A stretch of 64,000 nucleotides of DNA from Prorocentrum cordatum (taxonomy: Eukaryota > Sar > Dinophyceae > Prorocentrales > Prorocentraceae): positions 58,501 through 122,500 of the forward strand of contig CAUYUJ010017973.1 of the NCBI GenBank assembly GCA_963575745.1. Reading direction: 5' to 3'. The notes beneath the pieces were generated by a model that saw only the letters and a list, made by a program, of their open reading frames with translations, was not told the DNA's origin and searched no databases. The translations under genes were made by a program, and so were the position numbers. Shown piece by piece: positions 42,166 through 51,475 of this stretch; position 1 is the first letter of the stretch; the number at the start of each line of letters is the position of its first letter.

Positions 42166-42966
42166 TCTCTATTTTTTTACTACTGCCAGTCGCTGACATC
42201 TGCGCCAGGGCCCGTCCAGGGCCCGTAGTGAACACCCTATCTTTGTTGCTAGTGTGTTCGTCGGAGCAGCGGGTCGGGTCGGACTGCTCGACCTCGACCA
42301 ACTGCGAGAGGACCTGGGGACAAGTCGGATGACGAGCGCCTCTCCGAGACGCGTATCCGTCGTCAACTGACGCGGCGACCGCCGGGGCCAAGGGCTAGGG
42401 GGGCAGGCTGCGACGTTGAAATCTCCCACCGCCATCGCGAGCCTCTGAGCAGGAGCCTGTGCAGCAAGTGCCTTGTGCTGAAGGGTCTGTGAGCTCATCG
42501 CATGTGTACCGGCTCGGCTGAGCCCTTAATTGTGGATGTTACAAAACATGATCCAGGGAGCTATACGTAATGGGCAGGTGCGTTCCTATTGTGTCTGGCT
42601 CAAGGGAAAACATGATGCCCCCCTTCCTGCTGCCGCGCGGGAATCTCAGTCCCCCCCAAATTAGACCAAGATAGCCAGAGCCCTTTCCTTGGCGATCTCT
42701 GTGCGTAGCATAAGAGCGTACTCCCGGGGCATCTTCGGGGCCGGCGCGAGGGCGCCGCCCGCGTTAGCCCAAGAACAAAAGGAAGTGAACGCGACGTCTT
42801 TGTGGAAGAAATGGATCGTGTCCTCTGCGTCGGACCTAATTCCGTGGGTCTCCTGAACTGCAGCAAAACTGGACTAGTTCACCAGGGAGTTTAAGTGCGC
42901 ATACCTGTTGTCCCGGTGTGGATAGTCATGATGAAATAGGGCCCGAGCGTTCCAGCTGACAAACAT
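42100..42966 (-). pseudogene. E7 apurinic-type endonuclease
   Basis: ATG at 42,966 begins MFVSWNARALFHHD (catalytic Asn strand), chosen because this phrase marks ORF2 starts in such LINEs. An in-frame TAG at 42,876-42,874 is followed by SSFAAVQETHGIRSD (Glu). MAVGDFNVAACPP is in another frame (about 42,440-42,400), and HKNLSDHAPILVTLSPAK in a third (about 42,160-42,105). All catalytic motifs are present but split over three frames. The expected function is target-DNA nicking. Confidence 0.7.
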
Positions 42967-43982
42967 GATGGAGTCCCTGGATCCACTGGAGCCTGATCAG
43001 AAACTGAAGAGCCTTCGCTGCAAAGAGAGCCTTGGCGGAGCCCTCGCGCGCGCGCCTGTCGATGTCCAGCGCCGCCGTGTCCGACGTGGCCCACTCGAGG
43101 GTCGGGGGCTCGTCGAAGCCCGTCGCCGTGAACTTGAGAATAGCCCTCCAGGAGAGACTGAGTTCCGCGCGTTGGCGGGCGACGTAGAAGCGCTTCCCCA
43201 GGAACAGCTCCTCCATCTTCTTACTATTGAGTTTGAGCCCGAGCTCCGTCTGCGCCTGCTTTTGACGCTTGTCCGTTGAGATGAAGAGCTCAGTACGTGT
43301 AGCATCTGGCGCCTCGCAATAAATGCGTCTCCAGTCCGCCCCACTAGCCAGTCGCATCCCTGACATCGCCTGGTTGACCTTACGAGCTGCGTAGCTTGCA
43401 TTGCCACGGAAGGAGAGCTTGTGCAACTTCGACACACGGTCTCCTTTGATCGTGAACTCGATGATGTCGGTCCTCGCTCGCATCCTGCAGCCATGGTTGG
43501 ATCGCCGCTGCCACGTGAGAACGAGCCACCAGCACCCTGGACTTGATCGTGGTGATCGTTGAGTCGACCTCCCTGTCGATACCGTAAAGACTGTTAGCCT
43601 GCACCTTCGGCTCCTCATCCAGGATGAAACCCAACGTCGTCCGAAGTCCAACCACTTCCTGCTCCAACTTCTGCAAGCGTTTGTCATGTGCGGAGATGCG
43701 TCCTTCTGCCACGGCCATCCGCTGCTCCACCTGCTTGGCCATGCCCTCGAGGTGCGTCTGCACGGTCGTGGCCATCTTGTTGAGATTCTGCTTCGCGGTC
43801 TTGATCTGCTGCATGAAAGACTCGCGAATCTGCTCCACGGTGTCCGTGATCAACTGGTAGTCGTCAGGCACATGTCGACCAGCATCACGGGTGTCTGCAT
43901 GTTGACCTGCTCGACCGTCGGCCTCAATTGTCCGCGGGGTCTGCGCCAGGGGTTCTCCTGATTCTTGGTTCCGGTGAGCCAT
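42926..43982 (-). pseudogene. E7 ORF1, RNA-binding protein
   Basis: ATG at 43,982 (MAHRNQESGEPLAQTPRTIE) is the first good start after the leader relic. Residues about 50-130 form a clear coiled coil (DTVEQIRESFMQQIKTAKQN, AEGRISAHDKRLQKLEQEVV). After a frameshift at about 43,500 the RRM-like and C-terminal domains follow: IIEFTIKGDRVSKLHKLSF, TELFISTDKRQKQAQTELGL and FYVARQRAELSLSWRAILKF. It ends at a stop near 42,926, overlapping the start of ORF2. Apart from the shift it looks well kept. Confidence 0.7.
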
Positions 43983-44181
43983 CGCGCCGCTGTGCGGGTA
44001 CAGCACCCAACCTCTGCCAAAATGGACGATGAGGCGCACGAGGCAATGAAGAGCAACAAGAATCTGATCCTGCAGGTGCAACGGAAGGGTTGATGCTCAG
44101 GCGCGATCTTGAGAGACGGCAGCGGATTGCCGAAGCCAGCCGCTGATTCTCGGGCTTCTATAGCCCTTCACAACTTTTAGC

Positions 44182-44203
44182 CTCGAGCCAACATGGCTAC
44201 GGA
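44182..44203 (-). promoter_or_regulatory. Spliced-leader (DinoSL) relic, 5' end of E7
   Basis: 20 of 22 bases match DinoSL on the minus strand. Differences are T to G in CCATTTTGG and A to G near the 3' end (GGCTCGAG). It directly abuts a GAG/CTC tract, as in E3 and E5. Confidence 0.85.
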
Positions 44204-44204
44204 C

Positions 44205-44225
44205 CTCCTCCTCCTCCTCCTCCTC
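44205..44225 (+). repeat. CTC microsatellite next to E7 leader
   Basis: CTC units begin two bases after the relic and continue with small interruptions to about 44,240. Confidence 0.9.
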
Positions 44226-44379
44226 CTCCTCCTCCTCGTCCTCCCTCCCCGTTTGCAATCTGCCGCTGGCCCGAAGCCCGACTCCGGCACGGTGGCCGTC
44301 ACGGCCGTTGGCACCACCAGCGCCTGCGCGCGTGGGGTTGGGCGGCAGAGCCAGGCGACTGGGGGGGAGGGAGGCGAGA

Positions 44380-44935
44380 TGGGTGGAGGAGGAGGAGGAG
44401 GAGGAGGAGGAGGAGGAGGAGGAGGAGGAGGAGGAGAGGAGAGGAGGAGGAGGAGGAGGGAGGAGAGGAGGAGGAGGAGGAGGAGGAGGAGGAGAGGAGG
44501 AGGGAGGAGGAGGAGGAGGAGGGAGGAGGGGAGGGGAGGAGGAGAGAGGGAGGAGGAGGGAGGAGGAGGAGGAGGAGGAGGGAGGAGGAGGAGGAGAGGA
44601 GAAGGAGGAGGAGGAGGAGGAAGAGGGAGGGGAGGAGAGAGGAGGAGGAGGGGAGGAGGAGGAGGAGGGGAAGAGGAGGGAGGGGGAGGAGGAAGGAGGA
44701 GGAGGAGGGTGGAGGAGGAGGAGAGAGGAGGGAGGAAGAGGAGGAGGAGAGAGGAGGAGAGAGGAGGAGGAGGAGGAGAGGAGGAGGAGGAGGAAGGGGC
44801 TTGAGCAGGAGGAGGAGGGAGAGGAGGAGGAGGAGGAGGAGGAGAGGAGAGGATGGAGGGAGCGGAGAGAGAGGAGGAGGGGGAGCGGAGGAGGAGGAGG
44901 AGGAGGAGGATGCTGCTGATGATGAGGAGGATGAT
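44380..44935 (+). repeat. Long GGA/GAG polypurine tract
   Basis: About 550 bp of almost uninterrupted purine on the plus strand, ending in a short GAT stretch. It gives open frames on both strands (poly-Gly/Glu/Arg and poly-Pro/Ser/Leu) that are not genes. The intervening 44,240-44,380 is unassigned GC-rich sequence. Confidence 0.97.
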
Positions 44936-44945
44936 GATGCCGATG

Positions 44946-45275
44946 AGGAGAAAGTTGTCCCTTCCTCTGCTAAGCTGGAACGCTCGGGCCCCTCGAACAC
45001 GGATTGAATGCACGCTCGCACTGTTGGCAGCGTCGCCGTCTGGACCCCCTGATCGGTTTCCAATGGCCTGTAGGCGTACAGGCGCCCTGCCGCCAGTATA
45101 CAAGAGCAAGCGGACTTCGGCCCAGTGCGGCTTGCGGGGGCTGTGCATCGGGGAAGCCTCCAACCCAGGCCCACCAAGCCAGGTCAACACCGAGCCAAAC
45201 AATGAATGCTCGGGCCCGGTCGCGGCACACAGACCTCCGGCAAGGACAGCATTCCCACCCTGCCGTTAGGTCGGG
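44946..45275 (+). pseudogene. N-terminal retroelement fragment with GEASNPGP motif (E8, 5' part?)
   Basis: The plus-strand frame reads KLSLPLLSWNARAPRTRI, then GALPPVYKSKRTSAQCG and LRGLCIGEASNPGPPSQV, ending at a stop near 45,267. LLSWNARA resembles the first strand of apurinic endonucleases. GEASNPGPP (45,150-45,176) is a phrase I associate with the N-termini of dinoflagellate retroelement proteins. It may be the 5' part of E8, separated from the RT by an insertion, or an independent scrap. Confidence 0.45.
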
Positions 45276-45675
45276 CATCTCCTTCTAGAGCGGATTGTGG
45301 ACGAACAAATATAAATAGCGAAAGCATACTTAAACATAGTCAAGAGAGCATGACAAATCGTCCCCAGACTATTCTTTGACTGTTCTTGCATCTTCCTCCT
45401 GTAGAGGGACATGCCCGACTTAACCCTGTCCGCTTTCCAGGAGGCTCTTGTGCTCAGCGGGGGACACCGAGGGGCTGCCAGGAGTCGAGAGCGAGGGCGC
45501 AGATAACATTGACTTCGCTCATGGCCCATGAACGAAGGTCATTATCTGCGCCTTCGCTCTCTCCCGACTTGGAGATGAGCTGTCTCGGGAAACCGTGCGT
45601 GGCAAGCGAGCGCAGGCGCCGCTTCCGCGTGCGGCTTCCTGAGCCCGTGGACCCTCCTCCGCCCGTCCAGGAGGC
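45276..45675. other. Unassigned sequence
   Basis: No recognisable motif. A GCGCCTTCGCTCTC-like word occurs in inverted form at 45,488-45,503 and 45,547-45,561. Confidence 0.4.
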
Positions 45676-45925
45676 TCGAGATCCAGATGGACCTTTTTTT
45701 AGGATGGGCTTTTCTGCGAAAGTTGGACTGGTGGGGCCACGTGGCGGCCCGGGACCTGGAGTGGGTCCCAAGGATTGCCCACATACCAGGAGGCTTGAGA
45801 TCCAGATGGCTTGAGATCCAGATGGCGCTCTTGAGGGTGGGCTTTTCTGCGAAGTCTGGACTGGTGGGGCCACGTGGCGGCCCGGGACCTGGAGTGGGTC
45901 CCAAGGATTGCCCACATGCCCGAGT
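45674..45925 (+). repeat. Direct tandem duplication of about 130 bp
   Basis: The block from GGGCTTTTCTGCGAA through GGACTGGTGGGGCCACGTGG to AGGATTGCCCACAT occurs twice (about 45,704-45,785 and 45,839-45,918). Copies of GAGATCCAGATGG lie in front, the last doubled. The two blocks are nearly identical, so the duplication is recent. Confidence 0.85.
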
Positions 45926-46460
45926 CTCTCCTCTGTGCTTGCGGCGAGGCCCGGGCGGCAACGCAGGGTGGCGTTGCAGCAGTGTGATTCTCCGTGTCTA
46001 GGCGACTTGTCTTTGGAAACTTTTGGACTATATGGGTCGTTTCCTTTTCGCTCGCACCCCGTCGCGCAGACGAGAATCGAGCGCATCATTTCCCACCGTC
46101 TGCAATTATTCTGAAAAAGCTCGTGCCGACAACTGCTGAGCATGTCCCGGCAACGTGGCCGAGAGACCCGGTGCTCTGCATCAGCGGGGACCTCGGACGG
46201 AGAGATTCGTAGGATTGAGTCGTTGCTGCGGCTGGCGAGTTTTCGAAGGCGACTGCCTCGCTAGCAGGGAGGTCAGAGATGGAGGCTCTCCCGGGCACCT
46301 TCGAGAAGCTGGAGGCGCCCTGTGACCCTGATGTTTCGAGACTGGCAGCGGTTCCGTCTGAGGACATGGAGGTGGAAGCGCCAGCAACACGAGGCCCGCC
46401 ATCGAACGGGAAGTCGCTGCATATACCCCTCGCTTTCCAAAGCTTGCTGGGGCGGGCCTT
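45926..46460 (+). other. Upstream region of E8 RT, weakly coding-like
   Basis: Plus-strand frames of 60-100 codons (for example LPGTFEKLEAPCDPDVSRLA at about 46,285) lie before the RT and may be its pre-RT region. No conserved motif can be named. Confidence 0.35.
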
Positions 46461-47330
46461 TTGAATCTCGATATGAGCGTTGGGGAGCATTGCGGCCCCG
46501 CAGGTCTGCAGGCAGCCAGCGTCGTCCTCGACAGGGTTTGGTTCGGGGAGGTGCCAGAGGACATTCTCAACGCTTATCTTGGAGGCCGCTTGATGGCTTT
46601 GAAGCAGGCCGATGGTGATGGTAGACCGCTCTCCAGTGGCAACATTCTGCGTCGACTCATCGCCCGAACAGTGTGCAAGGCGGAAGCCGATGCTCTTCGC
46701 GAGCTGGGGGGGCCACACCAATACGGCAAATCCAGGCATGCGGCAAACGAGGTGATGCAATAAATCCTCGTCGCGTCTGCTGATGCATCTTCTGCTGCTG
46801 CGTTCTTGTCTTTTGATTGCAAAACTGGATTCAAAATATGATCACGCGGCCGGATACATGGAAAACGTGTGCGGGGACTATATTGGGCCGTGTCGCCGAC
46901 ACTTGGTGCCGAGGTTCGTCGACGCAGTTGCCCTGGGATTCTTTTGGAAAAGCTTGGTCAGTACGCTCTGCCCAGGGCTTCGACCATGGGTTCCCGGTGA
47001 GTCCAAGATTGCTCTGCGCGGCTCTTGCCCCAGCTTTGGCAGACATCGATCAAAAGATCCATGCCCTGGATCCCCAGGCGCGGGCTCACGCTGATCTAGA
47101 CGATCTTGTCGTTGTCATCGATCCGCGTCTTGCTGCACAAGCCGTCTCGGGGACGAGGAAGGTCTTGCATGGCATCGGGTTGGAGCTGCCGCCTGCGAAA
47201 TCCGAGCTGCGGTGCCCGACCCCGCTGCTTTCCGATGCCAGTGCACGTCGCCGCCCAGAGGGCCAACGAACTGCGGTGCCTCGAGAGCGCGATGCACTTC
47301 TACACGGCGACCCTCGGCGAAGATGATCAG
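46461..47330 (+). pseudogene. E8 reverse transcriptase
   Basis: The first frame reads GRLMALKQADGDGRPLSSGN, ILRRLIARTVCKAEADAL and GGPHQYGKSRHAANEV, matching the 'LxALxKxxGGxRPIAxGxxLRR...QxGV' fingers region common in algal retroelements, then TAA at 46,761-46,763. Another frame (from 46,817) gives GFDHGFPVSPRLLCAAL (motif B, usually QGDP), HADLDDLVVVIDP (motif C, intact Asp-Asp, GAC GAT at 47,099-47,104) and GLELPPAKSELRC. It lacks the ADD/CADD form of E3, E5 and E7, so it belongs to a different RT lineage. Confidence 0.65.
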
Positions 47331-47467
47331 CGCCGCCTAGAAGCCCCAATCACCTCGGACATCTTGAGGCATCGCTGGATGCGTTAGACACAATTCTTCG
47401 GAGGGCACAGGCGTTTCTCGCCAAAGGGCTGCGTGTTCGGACCACCTTCGTTCTGATCCGTACATTC

Positions 47468-47880
47468 GTGGGCGGAGACAAGAGCCACACACTCAGGGGA
47501 AGCTTTGTGGAGGAAGCCTGGTGCGTGGGTTACGACCGCGGAGTGGTTGCCTTCCTTGAGCTGGTGCGGCGCCCAACTCACCCGTTGACAGAAACAACAG
47601 CTGTGGCTGCTATGCAAAGGCGGGGACTGAGGGCTCCATTCCGCTCGATTGACCTGGAAGACTGCATATACCGCCTCCTGGCAACACTGCCTCTCGGAGG
47701 TCGCCACAGCGCGTCGCATTCCGCTGACGCCCTTATGGCCCGAGCGCCGCGAACCGGTGTTGTCATAACGGTCGCAGGAAGTGAGCTCCGGAGTCTTGGA
47801 TATCAGAATTATCAAGTCGATTGTGGCGCGTGCTTCGCTTCGTTTCCAACCAGGCGAAGCAGCATAAGGCTCTAATAAAG
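47468..47880 (+). pseudogene. E8 post-RT region
   Basis: A 135-codon plus-strand frame (DKSHTLRGSFVEEAWCVGYD, ETTAVAAMQRRGLRAPFRSI, LLATLPLGGRHSASHSADA) lies between the RT and the terminal nuclease-like domain. It resembles the helical region that follows RT in this lineage, but no catalytic motif is expected or seen. Confidence 0.45.
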
Positions 47881-47959
47881 CGTATCAACACGAAGTGGGT
47901 AGACTCTGCCTCAAGACCTTGACGGCGCAGGTCAAGCCGATCTCCAGTCAACGGGTGGC

Positions 47960-48490
47960 AAGTGTGGCGCTTTCCTGCTGCCGCCCACCGAAAAGAGCCG
48001 CCTTTCCGTTGGCGGTGCCCATATGCGGCTGCAGCTCTTGCACGCTGGCGCTTCGGGCGCCCGCCCGCCCGACATCACGTGCGGGCATCCCTCGTCCCAA
48101 TCGGGGCAACGGTGCATTGGCTGCGTAGACGACCGTGGGCATCACTTTCTGACGTGCGTGGCGTCGCCCAGAGGCATGACAGGATTCGAGAGTGGTGGGC
48201 GGCGTGGATCGCTGCCATCACAGGCGCGCCAGTGTCAACAGAGCAAGTCGTGCCGAAGTGGGACCGCACGGTGGAGGTGGACGGGGAGGAAATGGCTGAA
48301 CGTGCGCGCTTGGACCTTTTTTACTTTTTTCGACGACCAGAATGCCCAGTGAGCTTTCCGCCGCCTGCCCCTGTGGCGAGTAGTGCATTACGGACGACCT
48401 CTGGCCAGGCCAAGAGACCTGGGGGTCTGACCAATTGCGCGTTCGGCGTCGTGCGTGCAAGAGGCGATGGACATGATGGAGAGTGAGAGA
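47960..48490 (+). pseudogene. E8 C-terminal zinc motif and nuclease-like domain
   Basis: One frame carries CGHPSSQSGQRCIGCVDDRG followed by HHFLTC (about 48,080-48,155), a Cys/His cluster. The overlapping frame continues HDRIREWWAAWIAAITGAPV, STEQVVPKWDRTVEVDGEEM and ERARLDLFYF. The arrangement (EQ..P..D, then a basic-ARLD-hydrophobic strand) is reminiscent of PD-(D/E)XK-type endonucleases, and many algal retroelements of this lineage end this way. The rest of the expected fold (a DV/T strand and Lys) is lost. Assignment to a nuclease is inference. Confidence 0.5.
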
Positions 48491-48689
48491 CTGTCGCAGG
48501 TGGGTCAGCGAGCACAACGCGATAGCAAGGCGTTCGAAGATGGGGGTGCGGAGGTTGGAGCGGGAGACCATGGCAATGTTCCAAACGAAACGTCGGCACG
48601 TGACTCAGTGGGATAGGCAATCTCAGCCAACTTTCACTGCCAAGCAGGCAACCCGTGTCGTCATCTCTTGAACGTGTCTCCCCCGCTCC

Positions 48690-49445
48690 CTCCTCGCCCT
48701 CCTCCCTCCTCCTCCTCCCCCTCCTCCCTCCCCCTCCCCCTCCTGCATTCCCTTTCCTTATACATAACTCCTCCCTGTCGCACCCCGTGGCCGGTCGAAA
48801 GGGCGAGCTGGCCGTTTCGCTTGAGCCTTCCTCACCATTTCTGATCCTGACGCTTGACATTTACAACAGTTCCAGACATGGAGGGCGGCCCATTTTCAAA
48901 TTGTGGCTTTCGCCCTAGCGCCGCGCACATTCGTCTTAAACGTTTGCAGCAATTTCATGGATGGAGGGCGGGCCGTTTTCAAAATGTGGCTCTAGCCTTA
49001 GCGCCGCGCACACGCGTCTTACGTAAACGGTTGCAGCAGTTTCACGGATGGAGGGCGGTTCCTTTTCATAATGTGGCTCTCGCCTTAGCGCCGCGCACAT
49101 TCGTCGTCAAAGTTCACAACAGTGTCAAGGCTTCTCATTGCTAATATCACGAACAAGTGTTTTGGCACGAGGTCGGACCGTCACGGCGCAACAGCTACGT
49201 GGATTCGTGGTGTCGAAGTCCCAGACATGGTGTCCTGGCAGGATTCAGGATCGTCAACACGTAACAATAACTGTGATTCGCGGCGTTGCCGTCTCAGGGA
49301 TGGTGTCATGGCCCAGGTGCGGAATTTCCAAACGGTTGCCTTCCAATGTGGCCCTTCCCTCCGTGAAAATTAATCCTTGTTGGGGCCCATGAAGAGGGAA
49401 CTTGGAGGCAGGGTTTTGCAATATCGTTGATGGATCTCGGGTTTG
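48690..49445 (-). repeat. Composite dispersed repeat R1, copy E (inverted)
   Basis: Read on the minus strand this has the full R1 order: head near 49,440-49,400 (inverse of GGGTTTTGCAATATCGTTGA), middle at about 49,330-49,140 (TGTGATTCGCGGCG-type phrases inverted), three units with inverted GCCGCGCACATTCGTC at about 49,105, 49,017 and 48,933, tail at about 48,850-48,770 and a CTC-rich end. CTC microsatellites flank both sides. Confidence 0.8.
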
Positions 49446-50040
49446 CACTTGTCCCCCCTCTCCTCCTCCTCCCTATGCTCATCCCCCTCCTCCTTCCGCT
49501 CCTCCCCCTCCTCCTCCTCCTCCTCTTCCTCCCTCCGCTTCTCCCCCTCCTCCTCCTCCTCCTCCTCCTCCTCCTCCTCCTCCTCCTCCTCCTCCTCCTC
49601 CTCGTCACTCCTCCTCCCTCTCCTCCTCCTCCCCCTCCTCCTCCGCCCCCTCGTCCTCCTGCTCCTTCTCCTCCTCCTCCTCCTCCTCCTTTTCCTCCTC
49701 CTCCTCCTCCTCCTCCTCCTCCCCTCCTACCTCCTCCTCCTCCTCCCTCCCTCCTCTCCTCCTCCTCCTCCTCCCCCTCCTCCTCCTCCTCCTCCTCCTC
49801 CTCCTCCCCCTCTCCTCCTCCTCATCCTCCTCCCCCTCCTCCTCCTCCTCCTCCTCCTCCCCTCCCCTCCTCCCTCCCTCCCCTCCTCCGCCTCCTCCTC
49901 CTCCGTCTCCGCCTCCTCCTCCTCCTCGCCTCCTCGCTCCTCCTCCTCCTCCTCTTCCACTTTCTCTTTCTTCCTCCCCTCCTCCCTCCTCCTCCTCCTC
50001 CTCCTCCTCATCCTCCTCCTCCCTCCTCCTCTTCCTCTCC
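49446..50040 (+). repeat. Long CTC/CCT polypyrimidine tract
   Basis: About 590 bp of almost pure pyrimidine on the plus strand. The long Pro/Ser/Leu frames and the minus-strand Glu/Arg/Gly frames are artefacts. Confidence 0.97.
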
Positions 50041-50139
50041 ACGGCCTCGCGGCCGCCGCCTTGGGCCCCCGAGCAGGCAGCACACAGAGACCCGAATATC
50101 CCATGTATCGAACAAATCAAGACGAAGGTTTTTCGATAT
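50041..50139. other. Short unassigned spacer
   Basis: GC-rich, no feature seen. Confidence 0.4.
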
Positions 50140-50320
50140 TATCGGCCTCACCCCCTTCCCCTCTGTGAGCAAAACTCAAGGCCGATGTTTTCGGCCTCTA
50201 GAGACCCTTGCTTGGCCCGGGACTGGCAAACAACGGCTCAAGATGAGAAGCTGGTCCCAAGGAGTGGGTCGAGACTTCCAGGGACCCCGCATTGAAAAAG
50301 AACAAGGCATCGGATCTCTG
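50140..50320 (-). repeat. Dispersed repeat R2, inverted copy
   Basis: Words TTTTCGGCCTCTAGAGACCC, TTGGCCCGGGACTGG, AAGGAGTGGGTCGAGACTTC and GGGACCCCGCATTGAAAAAG form the inverted order of the 38.9 kb copy. Confidence 0.65.
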
Positions 50321-50615
50321 GGGAATGACGCTGGGCAAGCCCCGACCCCTCCAGACAGAACCGTTGGTGAGGCTTCGGGTTGCTCGCAGACGCCCCCCCA
50401 GAGAAGGCCTCAATAGGCCCCCAAGTGAATAGTCTGAGGCGGTCGCAACAGCTCCGCCCTGGGGCGCGGACCGCCCCAGCAACCCGACGCCTCACCTCTT
50501 CAGAAATCGAATCGCGCCCCCTGCGCTTTTCAGATTCTCGTTTTCTTGGTGGCGGGGCGTGGTTTGCTTGCTGCTGGTGTTAGCGCGGTATACCCGCTCT
50601 GCTCTCCCTCGGCAC
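50321..50615. other. Unassigned sequence
   Basis: No motif or repeat recognised. Confidence 0.4.
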
Positions 50616-51020
50616 CGCTTCTCCCTATGGGGCCACGAAGCGCTGTACTGGGTGGGGCGGGACGCCTGCGGGCAGTAGCGTTGGGACCTTCGGTGTGGCT
50701 TCCTAGGGGACCACGAAGCGCTGGGGACGCATGCGGGCGGTGACGCTGGGGCCGTCGTTGGAGCTCCCCATGGGGCCACGAAGCGCTGTGCTGGGTAGGG
50801 GGGACGAATTGCGGGCGGTAGCACTGGGGCCGTCCGTGGAGCTCCACTATGGGGCCACGAAGCGTGTGAGGGGTGTGCCGAAATGGTAGACTGATGCGGG
50901 GAGCAGCGTCAGGGATGGGAGGAGGGAGGGGAAGGAGGAGGAGGAGAGGAGGAACGGAGGAGAACGCGGCGCGCACTCTTCAAAACGAGGACCCAACACC
51001 TCAGGCTGGTTGGGAACAAC
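50616..51020 (-). repeat. Inverted, diverged piece of the 89-bp satellite with its border
   Basis: About four units with GGGGCCACGAAGCG and GGGACCTTCGG/GGGGCCGTCG words lie at about 50,620-50,870. A GGA-rich stretch and the border TCAAAACGAGGACCCAACAC follow, then GGTTGGGAACAA at about 51,008-51,019. Inverted, this is the same order as the left border and first units of the satellite blocks at 57.98 and 59.38 kb. Confidence 0.75.
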
Positions 51021-51299
51021 AATTCAGAACATTTCTATCATCATTGTTTTTTTCTGCCCCCCTCCTTCCCCGCCGAGCACCGCCATCATCAGTCAGGTCT
51101 GGACTGGGAAGGGCTCACACTGAAGGGAAGACCACCACCGTGCGACGAGAACAAAGGGGAACGAGAAAGGGAGAGAGAAAGGAGAGGGAGAGAGGAAGGG
51201 CGAGACGAAGGAGAGATGGGAGCACGAAAAGAAACATGGCGGAGGATGGGATGGTGAGTTTCGCAGGGGGGGCGTTTCGACTTCTAAATCAGCCTACCC
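51021..51299. other. Unassigned, AG-rich in part
   Basis: A GAGAAAGGGAGAG-type purine patch lies at about 51,160-51,215. There is no gene. Confidence 0.4.
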
Positions 51300-51475
51300 C
51301 CCCGTGGTGAACAACAAAAATCACGACTGAAGGTTTTCGGTAATTTTCGGCCTCCGGTGGCCCTTGCCGAGCCCCAGGGCTACCACAACTCGGGATGGAA
51401 AGCCAGTCCCTGGGAAAAGGGTCCAGACCTCTGGGAAACCAACTTGTGAATAACACAGACGTCGGACGTTTGGGA
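51300..51475 (-). repeat. Dispersed repeat R2, inverted copy
   Basis: TTTTCGGTAATTTTCGGCCT, GGCCCTTGCCGAGCCCCAGG, ACTCGGGATGGAAAGCCAGT and AAGGGTCCAGACCTCTGGGA invert the order of the 53.37 kb copy. Confidence 0.7.

Larger units (their letters stand above)
39377..44203 (-). mobile_element. E7: LINE with spliced-leader 5' end
   Basis: Minus-strand order: leader relic (44,203-44,182), ORF1 with coiled coil (43,982 to about 42,970), endonuclease (42,966 to about 42,100), long linker with a CAG/CAA-rich patch (about 41,690-41,600), RT (about 41,000-40,530), post-RT region (about 40,390-39,955) and Cys tail (about 39,640-39,377). Its length of 4.8 kb is like E5. Every domain is recognisable, but frames shift repeatedly and there are stops, for example TAG at 42,876-42,874. 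The RT catalytic box reads AND. Confidence 0.8.

Noticed and set aside
42590-42608. GGCTCAAG as the end of a leader
   Set aside because: Eight-base match inside the endonuclease region of E7. Expected by chance in 64 kb.
44008-44027. Second, older leader relic within the 5' part of E7 (CCATTTTGGC)
   Set aside because: Ten bases match but the remaining leader bases do not, and it is about 160 bases from the true 5' end. Could be chance.
44177-45202. 341-residue Pro/Ser/Leu-rich minus-strand protein
   Set aside because: Translation of a GGA/CTC microsatellite. The same holds for similar frames at 8.3-8.7, 9.0-9.5, 39.0-39.2, 49.4-50.1, 51.6 and 54.0 kb.
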